DNA of 64,000 nt, taken from contig CAMNNQ010000051.1 of the NCBI GenBank assembly GCA_946545645.1, positions 62,001-126,000 on the forward strand, written 5' to 3'. How positions within the stretch are numbered: the first letter of the stretch is position 1; the number at the start of each line of letters is the position of its first letter. The translations under genes were made by a program, and so were the position numbers. Positions 31,365-41,362 of the stretch are shown in pieces. The DNA comes from an uncultured Clostridia bacterium. Lineage in GTDB: Bacteria; Bacillota; Clostridia; Oscillospirales; Ruminococcaceae. The notes beneath the pieces are model-generated. The model searched no databases. It was given only the letters and a program-made list of their open reading frames with translations, and was not told the DNA's origin.

Positions 31365-33717
31365 AAGACTGATAAAAGAGAGAGAGTTTATATTTCTTGA
31401 CGGCGCAATGGGGACAATGCTTTTTGATAAAGGGCTTAAAATGGGAGAGATCCCTGAGCTGCTCAATATCGAAAAGCCCGAATGGATCATCGATATTCAT
31501 AAGCAGTATGTCTCTGCCGGCTCAGATATTGTATATTCAAACACATTCGGAGCAAACCGTTATAAGCTATCCAGAAGCGGAAAGACAGTAAGTAATGTCG
31601 TTTCGGCAGCTATCGCTAACGCAGCAGAGGCGTGCAAGGGCACTGACACACTTGTTGCTCTTGATATAGGCCCTATCGGACAGCTTTTGGAGCCCGCAGG
31701 CACTCTATCTTTTGAAGAGGCTTATGATATTTTTGCTGAGGTCATTAAAGCCGGTAATGATGCCGATCTCATCGTTCTCGAAACGATGACCGACCTTCAT
31801 GAGCTTAAGGCGGCTCTTCTGGCAGCAAAAGAAAACTCGGATAAGCCTGTTATCACGACTATGACCTTTGAAGAAAACCTGCGTACATTTACAGGCTGCG
31901 GGATAAGCGCTATGGCATATACTCTTGAAGGGCTTGGAGCTGATGCTATCGGCATCAACTGCTCGCTGGGCCCAAAGGAACTGATGCCTGCGGTAGAAGA
32001 ACTCTCAAGGTGTACGTCGCTTCCGATAGTTCTGAAACCGAATGCCGGTTTGCCTGATACTGTGACTGGTGAATACAGCGTTACTCCGAAAGAGTTTGCT
32101 CAGTTGATGACAGAGCTGATACCTCTCGGTGTAAAGTTCGTCGGTGGCTGCTGCGGTACTTCTCCGGAGTTTATCCGCGAGCTAAAAGCAGTCTTTGATG
32201 GAAGAAAATATCTGAAGCCGGAGCCCGTATTGAAGTCCGTTTGCTGCACACCCGCAAATACAGTTTTCATTGACCGCCCAAGAGTCATCGGAGAAAGGAT
32301 CAACCCGACAGGCAAAAAACGTTTCAAGGAAGCGCTGGCTTCGGGAGATATCGACTATATTCTAACCCAGGCTATCGAACAGCAGCACGCGGGGGCAGAT
32401 ATACTGGATGTCAATGTCGGCCTTCCGGGTATTGATGAAAAAGGAATGATGGTCAAGGTCATAAAGGCCTTGCAGGAAGTTACTGATCTTCCGCTTCAGA
32501 TAGATTCTACCGACCCTGCGGTTATCGAAGCCGGGCTTCGCTGCTATAACGGTAAGGCGATCGTTAATTCTGTCAATGGAGAAGAAAAATCTCTTTTATC
32601 TGTTCTTCCGCTTGTAAAACGATATGGCGCAGCAGTAGTCGGGCTTTGTCTTGATGAAAATGGCATTCCAAAGACTGCCGAAGAGCGTTTTGCTATTGCT
32701 TGTAAGATCGTTTCAAGGGCAGAAGCTCTCGGAATCGACCGAAGAGATGTATTTATCGATTGCCTTACCCTTACTGCTTCTGCCGAGCAGGATGGAGTTT
32801 TTGAGACTCTTAATGCTCTGGAAAGAGTAAGGAAGGAGCTTGGGTGTCAGACAGTTCTTGGTGTCTCCAATATCAGCTTCGGATTGCCTGCCAGAGAGAC
32901 TGTGAATTCCTGCTTCCTGACAATGGCTCTTACAAAAGGTCTTACTCTGCCGATAATCAATCCTAATATAGAGGCTATGATGCAGGCAGTAAGAGCATTC
33001 AATCTTTTGGCTTCGTACGATAAAGGCTCTGTTGAGTTTATATCTCATTATGGCAATTCGCAGGCGGTAACGAAGACAGATAATAAAGAGAGCCAAGGTG
33101 TTGATCTGGCTTATGCCATATCCAACGGGTTAAAGGGCGAGGGAGCCAGAATGACGGCAGAACTGCTGAAGACCACAGAAGCTATGACGATCATTAATGA
33201 GATGCTGATCCCGGCATTGGATAAGACCGGCTCTGATTTTGAGACAGGAAAGATCTTTTTGCCTCAGCTTATACAATCTGCCGGTGTTGCGCAAAGCTGT
33301 TTTGAAGTTATCAAACAGCATCTTGCTGCCAACGGTTCTGCATCCGAAAGCAAGGGAAGGATCGTTCTTGCAACAGTTAAGGGAGATGTTCATGACATCG
33401 GAAAGAATATAGTCAAGGTCCTTCTGGAGAATTATGGCTACGAAGTCATAGATCTAGGAAAGGATGTAGATTGCCAGCTCGTTGTTGACACTGCTAAAGC
33501 TAAGGATGTCAGACTTGTCGGTCTTTCCGCGCTGATGACCACAACGCTCCCGAGCATGGAGAAAACTATCAGGCTCCTAAGAGAGCAGTTGCCTGAATGT
33601 AAGGTCATGGTGGGCGGCGCTGTGCTGACCCCGGAATATGCTGAGCAGATCGGTGCGGATTTCTATGCCAGAGATGCCAAAGAAAGCTGCGATATAGCCA
33701 AGAAAGTCCTTGGCTGA
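31354..33717 (+). CDS. metH: Cobalamin-dependent methionine synthase lacking the reactivation domain
   Basis: The 787-residue enzyme moves the methyl group from 5-methyl-THF to homocysteine through cobalamin. Order of modules: homocysteine-binding barrel with zinc ligands in GINCSLG and FVGGCCGTSP; pterin-binding barrel beginning FIDRPRVIGERINPTGK; and cobalamin module with the cap helices and DVHDIGKNIV, whose His binds cobalt from below. Full-length MetH is about 1150-1230 residues; the missing C-terminal reactivation domain is supplied by the gene upstream. Start is GTG 31354. With the B12-import operon at 6-13 kb, this gives the strain both uptake and a use for cobalamin. Confidence 0.95.
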   Translation: MDLKRLIKEREFIFLDGAMGTMLFDKGLKMGEIPELLNIEKPEWIIDIHKQYVSAGSDIVYSNTFGANRYKLSRSGKTVSNVVSAAIANAAEACKGTDTLVALDIGPIGQLLEPAGTLSFEEAYDIFAEVIKAGNDADLIVLETMTDLHELKAALLAAKENSDKPVITTMTFEENLRTFTGCGISAMAYTLEGLGADAIGINCSLGPKELMPAVEELSRCTSLPIVLKPNAGLPDTVTGEYSVTPKEFAQLMTELIPLGVKFVGGCCGTSPEFIRELKAVFDGRKYLKPEPVLKSVCCTPANTVFIDRPRVIGERINPTGKKRFKEALASGDIDYILTQAIEQQHAGADILDVNVGLPGIDEKGMMVKVIKALQEVTDLPLQIDSTDPAVIEAGLRCYNGKAIVNSVNGEEKSLLSVLPLVKRYGAAVVGLCLDENGIPKTAEERFAIACKIVSRAEALGIDRRDVFIDCLTLTASAEQDGVFETLNALERVRKELGCQTVLGVSNISFGLPARETVNSCFLTMALTKGLTLPIINPNIEAMMQAVRAFNLLASYDKGSVEFISHYGNSQAVTKTDNKESQGVDLAYAISNGLKGEGARMTAELLKTTEAMTIINEMLIPALDKTGSDFETGKIFLPQLIQSAGVAQSCFEVIKQHLAANGSASESKGRIVLATVKGDVHDIGKNIVKVLLENYGYEVIDLGKDVDCQLVVDTAKAKDVRLVGLSALMTTTLPSMEKTIRLLREQLPECKVMVGGAVLTPEYAEQIGADFYARDAKESCDIAKKVLG

Positions 33718-33729
33718 CGAATAAAATCT

Positions 33730-33778
33730 AAAACAGCTCCAATACTCGTTATGAAATAACGGTAAAGGAGCTGTTTTT
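33730..33778 (+). terminator. Terminator after metH
   Basis: An 11-bp outer stem (AAAACAGCTCC / GGAGCTGTTTT) encloses an inner CGTTAT/ATAACG hairpin and ends in T5. Confidence 0.82.
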
Positions 33779-33994
33779 ATGACATTTTTCTCAAAATTCA
33801 GAATATCTCTTACAGCAGGGCTATGCTCGGCTGTGATGCTGGGAGCTTGTTTTAATATCGACAGATGTTCATTCTGGTTGTTTTCAAGGCTTCTGCCTGA
33901 TATCGTCTGGACATCTTCTGATGATGTTCCCGATAATGATGAGCCTGTCTTTTCATTCGGTATATTGGACTTTTTCGGAATGCTGTTCGGATAA
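33779..33994 (+). CDS. Possible small secreted or lipid-anchored protein
   Basis: A 71-codon frame begins right after the metH terminator; its ribosome site (AAAGGAG, 33764-33770) is the right arm of that hairpin. The N-terminus looks like a lipoprotein signal (basic start, hydrophobic stretch, LGAC). The rest is short, acidic then hydrophobic, ending FGILDFFGMLFG. No family is recognised, and no promoter is obvious. It could be a real small lipoprotein or a chance frame. Confidence 0.35.
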   Translation: MTFFSKFRISLTAGLCSAVMLGACFNIDRCSFWLFSRLLPDIVWTSSDDVPDNDEPVFSFGILDFFGMLFG

Positions 33995-34026
33995 GTCCGA
34001 AATATTGTACTGATATTCTGAAAGTG

Positions 34027-34055
34027 TTGACGGAAGGCTCTCGTTGTGGTATTAT
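34027..34055 (+). promoter_or_regulatory. Promoter of addB-addA
   Basis: TTGACG (34027-34032), 17-base spacer, TATTAT (34050-34055), about 50 bases before addB. Confidence 0.7.
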
Positions 34056-34107
34056 ATATTTGGAAACGGAAAATCCATTATTATGATCGGAAAGGCAGGA
34101 GCATACG

Positions 34108-37100
34108 ATGCTTGAAATAATATCCGGAGCTGTTACCAGCAGACGAGACGATGTTTTCTGCGCAAAAGTCAGAGAAGCCGCTGATGCCGGCAAGAACGTT
34201 ATTGTTATCGTTCCTGACCAGTATTCCTTTGAATCAGATAAAAAGCTGTACGATAAACTCGGCCCAAAGCTGTTCAATGGAATAATGACTGCCGGCTTCA
34301 ACAGGCTTGCTGAGCTTATCGGACATGAGTTCGGGCATAAAGAGCTTGAAAGCGCAGCAGACAATTCAAAGATCATCATAATGTTTATGGCGGTCCAGAG
34401 GTTCAGAGCTGAAAAACAGGCGATGTATTATAAACGGTCTCTTACCAAGAGCAGATTTATAAACGAGCTTATTTCGCTTGTCGCTGATCTGCTGAGGGCT
34501 GGAATATCGCCGGATGAGCTCAGGATCGCTTCCGAAAAGCTGTCAGGGATCACTGCAAGGAAGCTCTACGATATCTCTGTTTTGTATTCATATTATCTTG
34601 AAGGGCTTGAAGCATCAGGGCTCAGAGAAAACCTGACAGCTTTGTCCGATGCCCTTACAGTTGCCAGAGATAACGGCTATTTCTGCAATAAGAGTGTTTT
34701 TATCGACGGCTTTATGAGCTTCTCCTTTGATGAATACAGGATGATTGATTGCATGATAAAGCAGGCAGATGATGTCACTGTTTCTCTTCTGCTCCCTGGC
34801 AGTGCTTCACAGCATTTTGACTCACCTTTTTCACTGACTTTGAGGACACAGTCTCGTCTCATTGATATTGCAGCTGAGCATAACAAGCCTGTTAAGCATA
34901 CTGTATGTGAACTTGAAAGACATGATGACCGTGCCATAGCCGTAATAGACAGATATTTCTGCTCCGGTATATCTGAGGCTGTCAATGCTGAGGGCATTAC
35001 TATTGTTTCCGCTAATGATGTTTACGACGAAGCAGAGTATATATGCTCTGAGATAGAACATCTTGTTTCTTCAAAGAGATACCGATACAGTGATATTGCC
35101 GTTGCATCAAGAGACCCGTCCCTTATCGCTTCTGTACTGGAAGGCAGTTTTGAGAGATACGGTATACCGTATTTTATTGATACGCACACAAAGGCAGATT
35201 CGTCTGTTATAGTCATCTTTATCAGGAGCATCTTTGAATGTGTTATCACAGGCCAATTCAGGACAGATGCTATTTTCAGGTATATCAAATCGCCCCTCTG
35301 CCCGATGCTGGATAAGGATATCTATATTCTGGAAGAATACTGCATCAGATATAATGTTGATAAAGATATGTGGCTGCAGCCTTTCAGATCGTTCTCTGGC
35401 TCGGAGAAAGCAGCAGAAAAGCTGGAAGCTCTCAGGCTTTCTGTAATAGGACCTCTTGCGGCCTTCAAAAAAGCCTCTGAGGATGCTTCGGCAGCGGAGA
35501 TATGCAGTGCTTTTTTTGACCTTTTAAAACAGATAAATGTGACCGATCAGGTATACTCGGTGCTGAAACGTGCCTATGATTCAGACAGTGAAGCGCAATT
35601 GGAGCTAGCAAGAACAAATAAGCAGCTTTGGCGCAGGACACTTGCGGCATTTGTATCTATACATGATGAGCTCGGAGAGGAAAAGCTCTCGCTGAGAAAA
35701 TTCTACGACCTTTTCAAGCTGATGACTTCTCGTATGACAGTCTCTGCGCCGCCGCAGAAGATCGAATCTGTCAGATGCATCAATGCGGAACGCTCCCGAG
35801 CTGACAATATCAAAGTTCTTTTCCTTATCGGGGCTAACGACGGCATCTTCCCGGCACAGCCGCGCAGTGACGGTCTGTTTACAGAGCACGATAAACAGCA
35901 GTTAGCTGATCTGGATATGGATATCGAAAGCTCCGCCGTACATTCTGTCGAAAACGAGCGTATGGTGGTTTATACCACTCTGTGCAGGCCGACAGACAGA
36001 CTTTGCATCACATATTCCGAAACAAACGGCAGCGGTAAGCTCTTGGCTCCTTCTAATATTATTGCAACTGTAAAAGGTTTGTTTAAAAATCTGGATGTAT
36101 TCAGGACAGGCGATCTGCCGCTCTCCTATTTTTGCACATCCTACCGTTCAGCATATAATGTTTTTCTTGCCCATTGTAAGGAAAAGCTGGCTGTGATTGA
36201 ATCTCCTGATATACTTAACGATGATAAGCGTGCACTGACAGCCCGTAAGATCAGCCGGGCAAATGAGATAGCAACTATTGAAAAAGCTCTGCGGGGCAGC
36301 CCAATTTATGCTGCAAAGCTGGATTCTCTTCCATCGTACAGAGACAGCATAGAACATTCACTGTCTTCTGAGACAGCAAGGCAGCTTTTCTTCGATAAGA
36401 AGCTGAAACTCTCTGCTTCAAAGGTCAGCGATTACTATAAGTGTCCGTTCATGTTCTTCTGCAAGTTCGGGCTTGGCCTGAAAGAACCAGCGCGTATAGC
36501 TCTTGATTATGCCTGCAAGGGAAACTATCTTCACAGGACTCTGCAACTGCTTATGTCGAAAGAAAAGGATGGCCGGATCGTTTTCAATAAAAATTTCTCC
36601 TTTATGACAGATGAACAGGTCGCGGAGTCAGTTCATTCGGCCTTCCTTAGATATGAAAATGAGAGCCTTGGCGGAGATTACGGTAAGACTCCCGCATATT
36701 ATGCCGAGCTGGCTGAGTATGAAAAGAGCGTTGTTATGAATGTCAAGCTCATACAGGAAGAATTCAAGGACTCTGGCTTCGAGCCGTCTATGTTTGAATA
36801 CAAGCTGGATAAAGGCGGAGATGACAGTGTGCTGACATTGAAGCTTGCAGAAGGATTGGAGATCGCTCTGCATGGTATGATTGACAGAGTCGATGTTTTT
36901 ACTGATAATGATGGCAAGAGATATATCAGGATCGTTGACTATAAAACCAGAGAGGTCAAGCTGGATCTTGACGAGATGTATCACGGCCTTGACCTTCAGA
37001 TGTTCATCTATCTCCTTGCGATGACAGCAGACCCCGAACTGCTCCCGGCGGGAGTCCAGTATTCCTTCATCAAAGCGCCAAAAGGGGATCTTTTTCCCGA

Positions 37101-37548
37101 CGACAGTACTACAGAAGCTGATCTTTTTGCGGCAAGGCTAAAAAACTACAAGCCAAAGGGTATGTTCGTTGGCGAACAGAACCTTATCAACGCTTTAAAC
37201 AAATCGTTTGACGGAGCCTTTACGCTGTTTAAATTCAAGGGCGACGGCGAGCTTTCAGGAACCGGAGCAAAGCCTGTTACAGAGAGTTATCTTGAAGCTA
37301 TCGAGGAGTTCGCAAAACGCAAGATGATAGGGCTTGCCGAATCTATTGCCGAAGGAAAGATATCTTCTTCGCCGCTGGTCAGAGCCGCAAACAAAGGCTC
37401 AGCTTGTTCTTACTGCGATTACTATCCGATATGCGGTAAAGTCCTCAAGGATGAAAGCAGAAAGATCACCTCAAAGGATAAGCTGAAATTCGAGAAGGAA
37501 ATAGAGGCTATTCTTGCCGAGAAAGGGGAGAATGAGAATAATGCCTGA
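34108..37548 (+). CDS. addB: ATP-dependent nuclease subunit AddB
   Basis: The 1146-residue subunit works with AddA to resect double-strand breaks for recombination. The inactive helicase-like N-terminal half is followed by a RecB-type nuclease domain with KVSDYYKCPFMFFCKFGL, IRIVDYKTREVKLD and the cysteine cluster CSYCDYYPICG; the first Cys and these three bind an iron-sulfur cluster in AddB. Length matches clostridial AddB. addA overlaps its end by eight bases. Confidence 0.95.
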   Translation: MLEIISGAVTSRRDDVFCAKVREAADAGKNVIVIVPDQYSFESDKKLYDKLGPKLFNGIMTAGFNRLAELIGHEFGHKELESAADNSKIIIMFMAVQRFRAEKQAMYYKRSLTKSRFINELISLVADLLRAGISPDELRIASEKLSGITARKLYDISVLYSYYLEGLEASGLRENLTALSDALTVARDNGYFCNKSVFIDGFMSFSFDEYRMIDCMIKQADDVTVSLLLPGSASQHFDSPFSLTLRTQSRLIDIAAEHNKPVKHTVCELERHDDRAIAVIDRYFCSGISEAVNAEGITIVSANDVYDEAEYICSEIEHLVSSKRYRYSDIAVASRDPSLIASVLEGSFERYGIPYFIDTHTKADSSVIVIFIRSIFECVITGQFRTDAIFRYIKSPLCPMLDKDIYILEEYCIRYNVDKDMWLQPFRSFSGSEKAAEKLEALRLSVIGPLAAFKKASEDASAAEICSAFFDLLKQINVTDQVYSVLKRAYDSDSEAQLELARTNKQLWRRTLAAFVSIHDELGEEKLSLRKFYDLFKLMTSRMTVSAPPQKIESVRCINAERSRADNIKVLFLIGANDGIFPAQPRSDGLFTEHDKQQLADLDMDIESSAVHSVENERMVVYTTLCRPTDRLCITYSETNGSGKLLAPSNIIATVKGLFKNLDVFRTGDLPLSYFCTSYRSAYNVFLAHCKEKLAVIESPDILNDDKRALTARKISRANEIATIEKALRGSPIYAAKLDSLPSYRDSIEHSLSSETARQLFFDKKLKLSASKVSDYYKCPFMFFCKFGLGLKEPARIALDYACKGNYLHRTLQLLMSKEKDGRIVFNKNFSFMTDEQVAESVHSAFLRYENESLGGDYGKTPAYYAELAEYEKSVVMNVKLIQEEFKDSGFEPSMFEYKLDKGGDDSVLTLKLAEGLEIALHGMIDRVDVFTDNDGKRYIRIVDYKTREVKLDLDEMYHGLDLQMFIYLLAMTADPELLPAGVQYSFIKAPKGDLFPDDSTTEADLFAARLKNYKPKGMFVGEQNLINALNKSFDGAFTLFKFKGDGELSGTGAKPVTESYLEAIEEFAKRKMIGLAESIAEGKISSSPLVRAANKGSACSYCDYYPICGKVLKDESRKITSKDKLKFEKEIEAILAEKGENENNA

Positions 37549-40500
37549 ATGGAACAAAGGCCAGGAGAAAGCGATAACTACCACCGATAAGGGAGTAGTC
37601 GTAACTGCGGCCGCAGGAAGCGGGAAAACTGCGGTGCTTGTTGAGCGAACAGTAAGGATGCTGGCCGATTGCAAAAATAAAATCCCTGCTGACAGGCTGC
37701 TTGCAGTTACTTTTACGGTAGACGCTGCATCACAGCTAAGGCGGAAGCTTTCAGAGGCACTTAAAAAAAAGCTCTCTTTGACTAAAGATCCGGAGGAAGC
37801 AAAATGGCTCCGCTATCAGCAGGATCGTCTTCCACTTGCACGCATCTCGACAATTAATTCTTTCTGCCTTGATCTTGTAAAGAGCAATCTGAATGAATTT
37901 GAATTTGAAGAGGGAGTTAAGATCATAGATGAGAATGATTCAGAGCTAGTGCTTTCAGCTTCTCTGGATGAAGCTCTCAATATTCTGGCAGATAAAGACC
38001 CTGAGGCCTTTTCGCTGCTCTATGACAGGTCAGATGGATCTGTTGATAAGATCAAGCGATACGGTAAAAAGCTCTTTACTTTTTTGCGGTCGCTTCCTTT
38101 TCCGAATGAATGGTTTGAGGAGACCATCGCTTCAATGACAGATAAGGACAAATTGTCAGACTGGATATACACTATCCTGTTTGAACTCGAAGGCCTTAAT
38201 GACAAAGCGATGAAGCTCAATGAGAAAGCCAGAGCCATGATCGAGCGATTCCCGGAAAGAGATAATAAGATCAACCAGAATATCATCAAACTGAATGATG
38301 ATCTGAGCTGTTTCATGGGGATGAAAAATGCATGTGAGAGCGGAGATTGGCAGGCTGTCTGTGAGCGCGCAGATCATAATTTCCCATCCTTCAGCAGCAC
38401 TCCGGACAAGAAACTTGATCTTTCCCCCGACCTTTTTGAACTTTATAAAGAGATAGGAAATGTCAGGGATGAATCAAAAAAGGCTTTTCAGAAGATCAGA
38501 GCAAGAATAAAAAAGCTTGGGAGGGATCTTGACAGCCCGATGAAGCTATCGGCTGAATTCTTCACTGTGCTCAGACGATACACCGATATAGCCGCAGATC
38601 TGTTTCACGGAGAACTTGTCAAGCGAAATTCATTACAGTTTTCTGATGTTGAGATAATGGCGCTACAGCTCCTTGTTAGCAGAAAAGACGGAAAGACCGT
38701 CAGGACGGAGCTTGGGCAGGAACTTATCTCAGACGAAGGAAAAAGTGTTATCCTGATAGACGAATTCCAGGATGTTAACGACCTTCAGGAGCTTATTTTC
38801 AAAGCGCTGTCTGATACTGATGACCTCAGACTGTTCGGAACGAATGTATTTGTAGTCGGGGATGTCAAGCAGTCGATCTACAGATTCAGGCTTTCCAATC
38901 CCAGACTTTTCATAAATGCCAGAGAGTCTGCGTCCGATCCTTCAAATTTGGATAAACTTAAGCTGGTTGAGCTTGATCTGAATTATAGAAGCCGCTCCAA
39001 TATCATTGATTTTGTTAACTTCCTTTTCTCCCAGCTTATGAGCGAGGAGATCGGTGAGCTTGAATATACGGGAGGAGAGCGTCTCAAGTGCGGTGCTGAA
39101 TACAAAGGTAAGGATGCGCCTGTTGAGGTGATATTTGTTGACAGGGATACCGAGACAGAAGCTGTTGATCTTGACGAAGAGAGCGAAGAAGAAGATAACG
39201 ACGATGCTCCAGCTTCTCCTGATGAAAACAACGCTATCGCAAAGAGGATCAGAGAGCTGATCGATTCCTGCGAGCCTGTTACCGACCCGGAGACAAAAGA
39301 ACTTCGCCCCTGCAGAGCCGGTGATTTCTGCGTCCTCTACCGGGGTGGAAAATCTGTTGATACGCTGGCTTCGGCTCTCGGTAAATACGGGCTAAAGGTC
39401 GCTTCCGAAAAGAGCGAGGGGTATCTTCGTTCAAGAGAAATAAGCCTTATTTACAGCCTTCTGAGGATAATTGACGATCCGATGCGCGATATACCAATGG
39501 CTGCAGTCATGCTATCGCCTATAATGGGGTTCAATGCAGACGAACTTGCCAGGATCAGGATGCTTACTTCAAAGCTCACCGGCGGCAGAGGACATCTGTA
39601 TCAGGTCATAGCTGCGGTGTCGCAGAGCGTTGAAGACGATTATGAGAGACGTTCTGATAAGATAGATATAGAGGATACTTCTCTCAGAGACAAATGCTCT
39701 GCCGCAAAGGAGCTTATCAGCAAACTGGGATTCTATTCAGCGGGAATGAGCATCAGCAGGCTGATAAGACGTATCTACGATGAGACCGAGATAGTTTCCG
39801 CAGCTTCAGCCTATGAAAACAGCAAGCAAAAGCGGGCAAATCTCAGGCTCCTGCTGGAATATGCCGAATCGTATCAGGATAACAGTGACGGCTCAGTGGC
39901 AGGCTTTATCCGATATCTCGAAAGCATATTGGAATCAAAGAACGATCTTGTTCAGGCAGTAACAACTGTCGAGGATGAGAACAGTGTAGTTGTAAAGACG
40001 ATACATTCCTCCAAAGGTCTGGAATTCCCATTTGTTTTCCTCTGTGGATTGTCAAAGAAATTCAGGCTTGATGATACGACTGATCCGATGCTTCTTGATG
40101 AGTATTCCGGAGCGGGTTTTACATACACTGACCTCAAGACTCTTCGCACTGTTGAAACAGCGTCACACGCTGCTCTTTCCGTTATCGGTAGAGATAAAGT
40201 CCTGAGCGAAGAGATTCGTCTTCTCTATGTTGCCTTAACAAGAGCAAAGGAACGCTTATTCATACCGATAGATATGAAACGCAAGCCGGGCGGCGCTTCT
40301 GTTACAAAAAACAAAGTCTCAAAACTTGCGTTGCTCATTTCCGAATCGGGAGGAGTATCCCCGAGGATCATCAGAGAGTGCGGAAGCTATCTTGAATGGA
40401 TCTGTGCAGCACTGCTTTGTGCTGAAGGAAATGAGAAATTCCTTGAATCCTTTGAGATCAACTGCCCGTTGCCAAAGTCTCCGGAAAAGGCTGATATAGT

Positions 40501-41257
40501 ATATATTTCTTATGATGCTGCTCATACAGATCATGGAGAGCAGGTGGATTTTTACAGCGGAACACCTGATGAAGATGCTGCCGAGCAGTTACTGACAGGA
40601 TTTATCCGCAAAGAGACCCATAAGGATATTGCAGCTATCGCTAAGATGACTGTTACTGAGATCGTTGCTGCAGAAAAGGAAAAATTATTTGGTGCAGTTT
40701 CTGATTTTTATCCCGGTATCCCTTCTCTTGACGGAGAGCTCAAAAAGCTGACAGCTACGCAGAAAGGTACATACACACATCTTTTCATGGAGCTTGCAGA
40801 TTATGAGAATGCTGAGAAAAACGTTCGCGATGAACTGCAACGTCTGGTAGAGTCTGGGCTTTTTACCAAGAGAGAGGCTTCGGGAGTCTATATCGATGCT
40901 GTATCAAAGTTCTTTGCCGGAGAGCTTTATCAGAGAATGAAGAGATCCGGGACTGTTCTCAGGGAAAAGAAATTCCTTGTTGATTGCTCAGAGCTTGCTC
41001 TGGATGACAGATACAGAGATTATATCTCAGAGGGCTCTGTCCTGCAAGGTGTTGCTGACTGCCTTTTTGAAGAAGGGGACGGATACATCCTGGTTGATTA
41101 TAAAACTGATAATTTTGAGGATATCTCAGAGCTGACAAAGTACAGGACACAGCTTGAGCTATATAAATATGCTCTTGATCTTATACTGGATAAACCTGTA
41201 AAGGCTTGTTATATCTATTCCTTCCGGTTGGATTCCGGAGCGCTTGTCAATATGTAA
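37541..41257 (+). CDS. addA: ATP-dependent helicase/nuclease subunit AddA
   Basis: The 1238-residue UvrD-type helicase has Walker A VTAAAGSGKTAVLVERT near the N-terminus, Walker B VILIDEFQDVND, motif VKTIHSSKGLEFP and LYVALTRAKERL. The C-terminal RecB-family nuclease carries GVADCLFEE and ILVDYKTDNFED. An acidic stretch rich in Glu/Asp (near residues 545-565) is an insertion in domain 1B-2A territory. The start MPEWNKGQ at 37541 follows AGGGGAG and fits homologues; the upstream in-frame start lies in addB. Confidence 0.95.
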   Translation: MPEWNKGQEKAITTTDKGVVVTAAAGSGKTAVLVERTVRMLADCKNKIPADRLLAVTFTVDAASQLRRKLSEALKKKLSLTKDPEEAKWLRYQQDRLPLARISTINSFCLDLVKSNLNEFEFEEGVKIIDENDSELVLSASLDEALNILADKDPEAFSLLYDRSDGSVDKIKRYGKKLFTFLRSLPFPNEWFEETIASMTDKDKLSDWIYTILFELEGLNDKAMKLNEKARAMIERFPERDNKINQNIIKLNDDLSCFMGMKNACESGDWQAVCERADHNFPSFSSTPDKKLDLSPDLFELYKEIGNVRDESKKAFQKIRARIKKLGRDLDSPMKLSAEFFTVLRRYTDIAADLFHGELVKRNSLQFSDVEIMALQLLVSRKDGKTVRTELGQELISDEGKSVILIDEFQDVNDLQELIFKALSDTDDLRLFGTNVFVVGDVKQSIYRFRLSNPRLFINARESASDPSNLDKLKLVELDLNYRSRSNIIDFVNFLFSQLMSEEIGELEYTGGERLKCGAEYKGKDAPVEVIFVDRDTETEAVDLDEESEEEDNDDAPASPDENNAIAKRIRELIDSCEPVTDPETKELRPCRAGDFCVLYRGGKSVDTLASALGKYGLKVASEKSEGYLRSREISLIYSLLRIIDDPMRDIPMAAVMLSPIMGFNADELARIRMLTSKLTGGRGHLYQVIAAVSQSVEDDYERRSDKIDIEDTSLRDKCSAAKELISKLGFYSAGMSISRLIRRIYDETEIVSAASAYENSKQKRANLRLLLEYAESYQDNSDGSVAGFIRYLESILESKNDLVQAVTTVEDENSVVVKTIHSSKGLEFPFVFLCGLSKKFRLDDTTDPMLLDEYSGAGFTYTDLKTLRTVETASHAALSVIGRDKVLSEEIRLLYVALTRAKERLFIPIDMKRKPGGASVTKNKVSKLALLISESGGVSPRIIRECGSYLEWICAALLCAEGNEKFLESFEINCPLPKSPEKADIVYISYDAAHTDHGEQVDFYSGTPDEDAAEQLLTGFIRKETHKDIAAIAKMTVTEIVAAEKEKLFGAVSDFYPGIPSLDGELKKLTATQKGTYTHLFMELADYENAEKNVRDELQRLVESGLFTKREASGVYIDAVSKFFAGELYQRMKRSGTVLREKKFLVDCSELALDDRYRDYISEGSVLQGVADCLFEEGDGYILVDYKTDNFEDISELTKYRTQLELYKYALDLILDKPVKACYIYSFRLDSGALVNM

Positions 41258-41282
41258 AGCATATCAGAACTCTTGTTATTAA

Positions 41283-41324
41283 AAAAGCCGTATACCATCC
41301 CGGAGGGAAAAGTATACGGCTTTT
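41283..41324. terminator. Bidirectional terminator between addA and the PAP2 gene
   Basis: A perfect 13-bp stem (AAAAGCCGTATAC / GTATACGGCTTTT) with A/T runs on both ends. Confidence 0.88.
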
Positions 41325-41362
41325 GGTATTTTTATGAGGATAAGGATCTGAATTCGCAGGTA

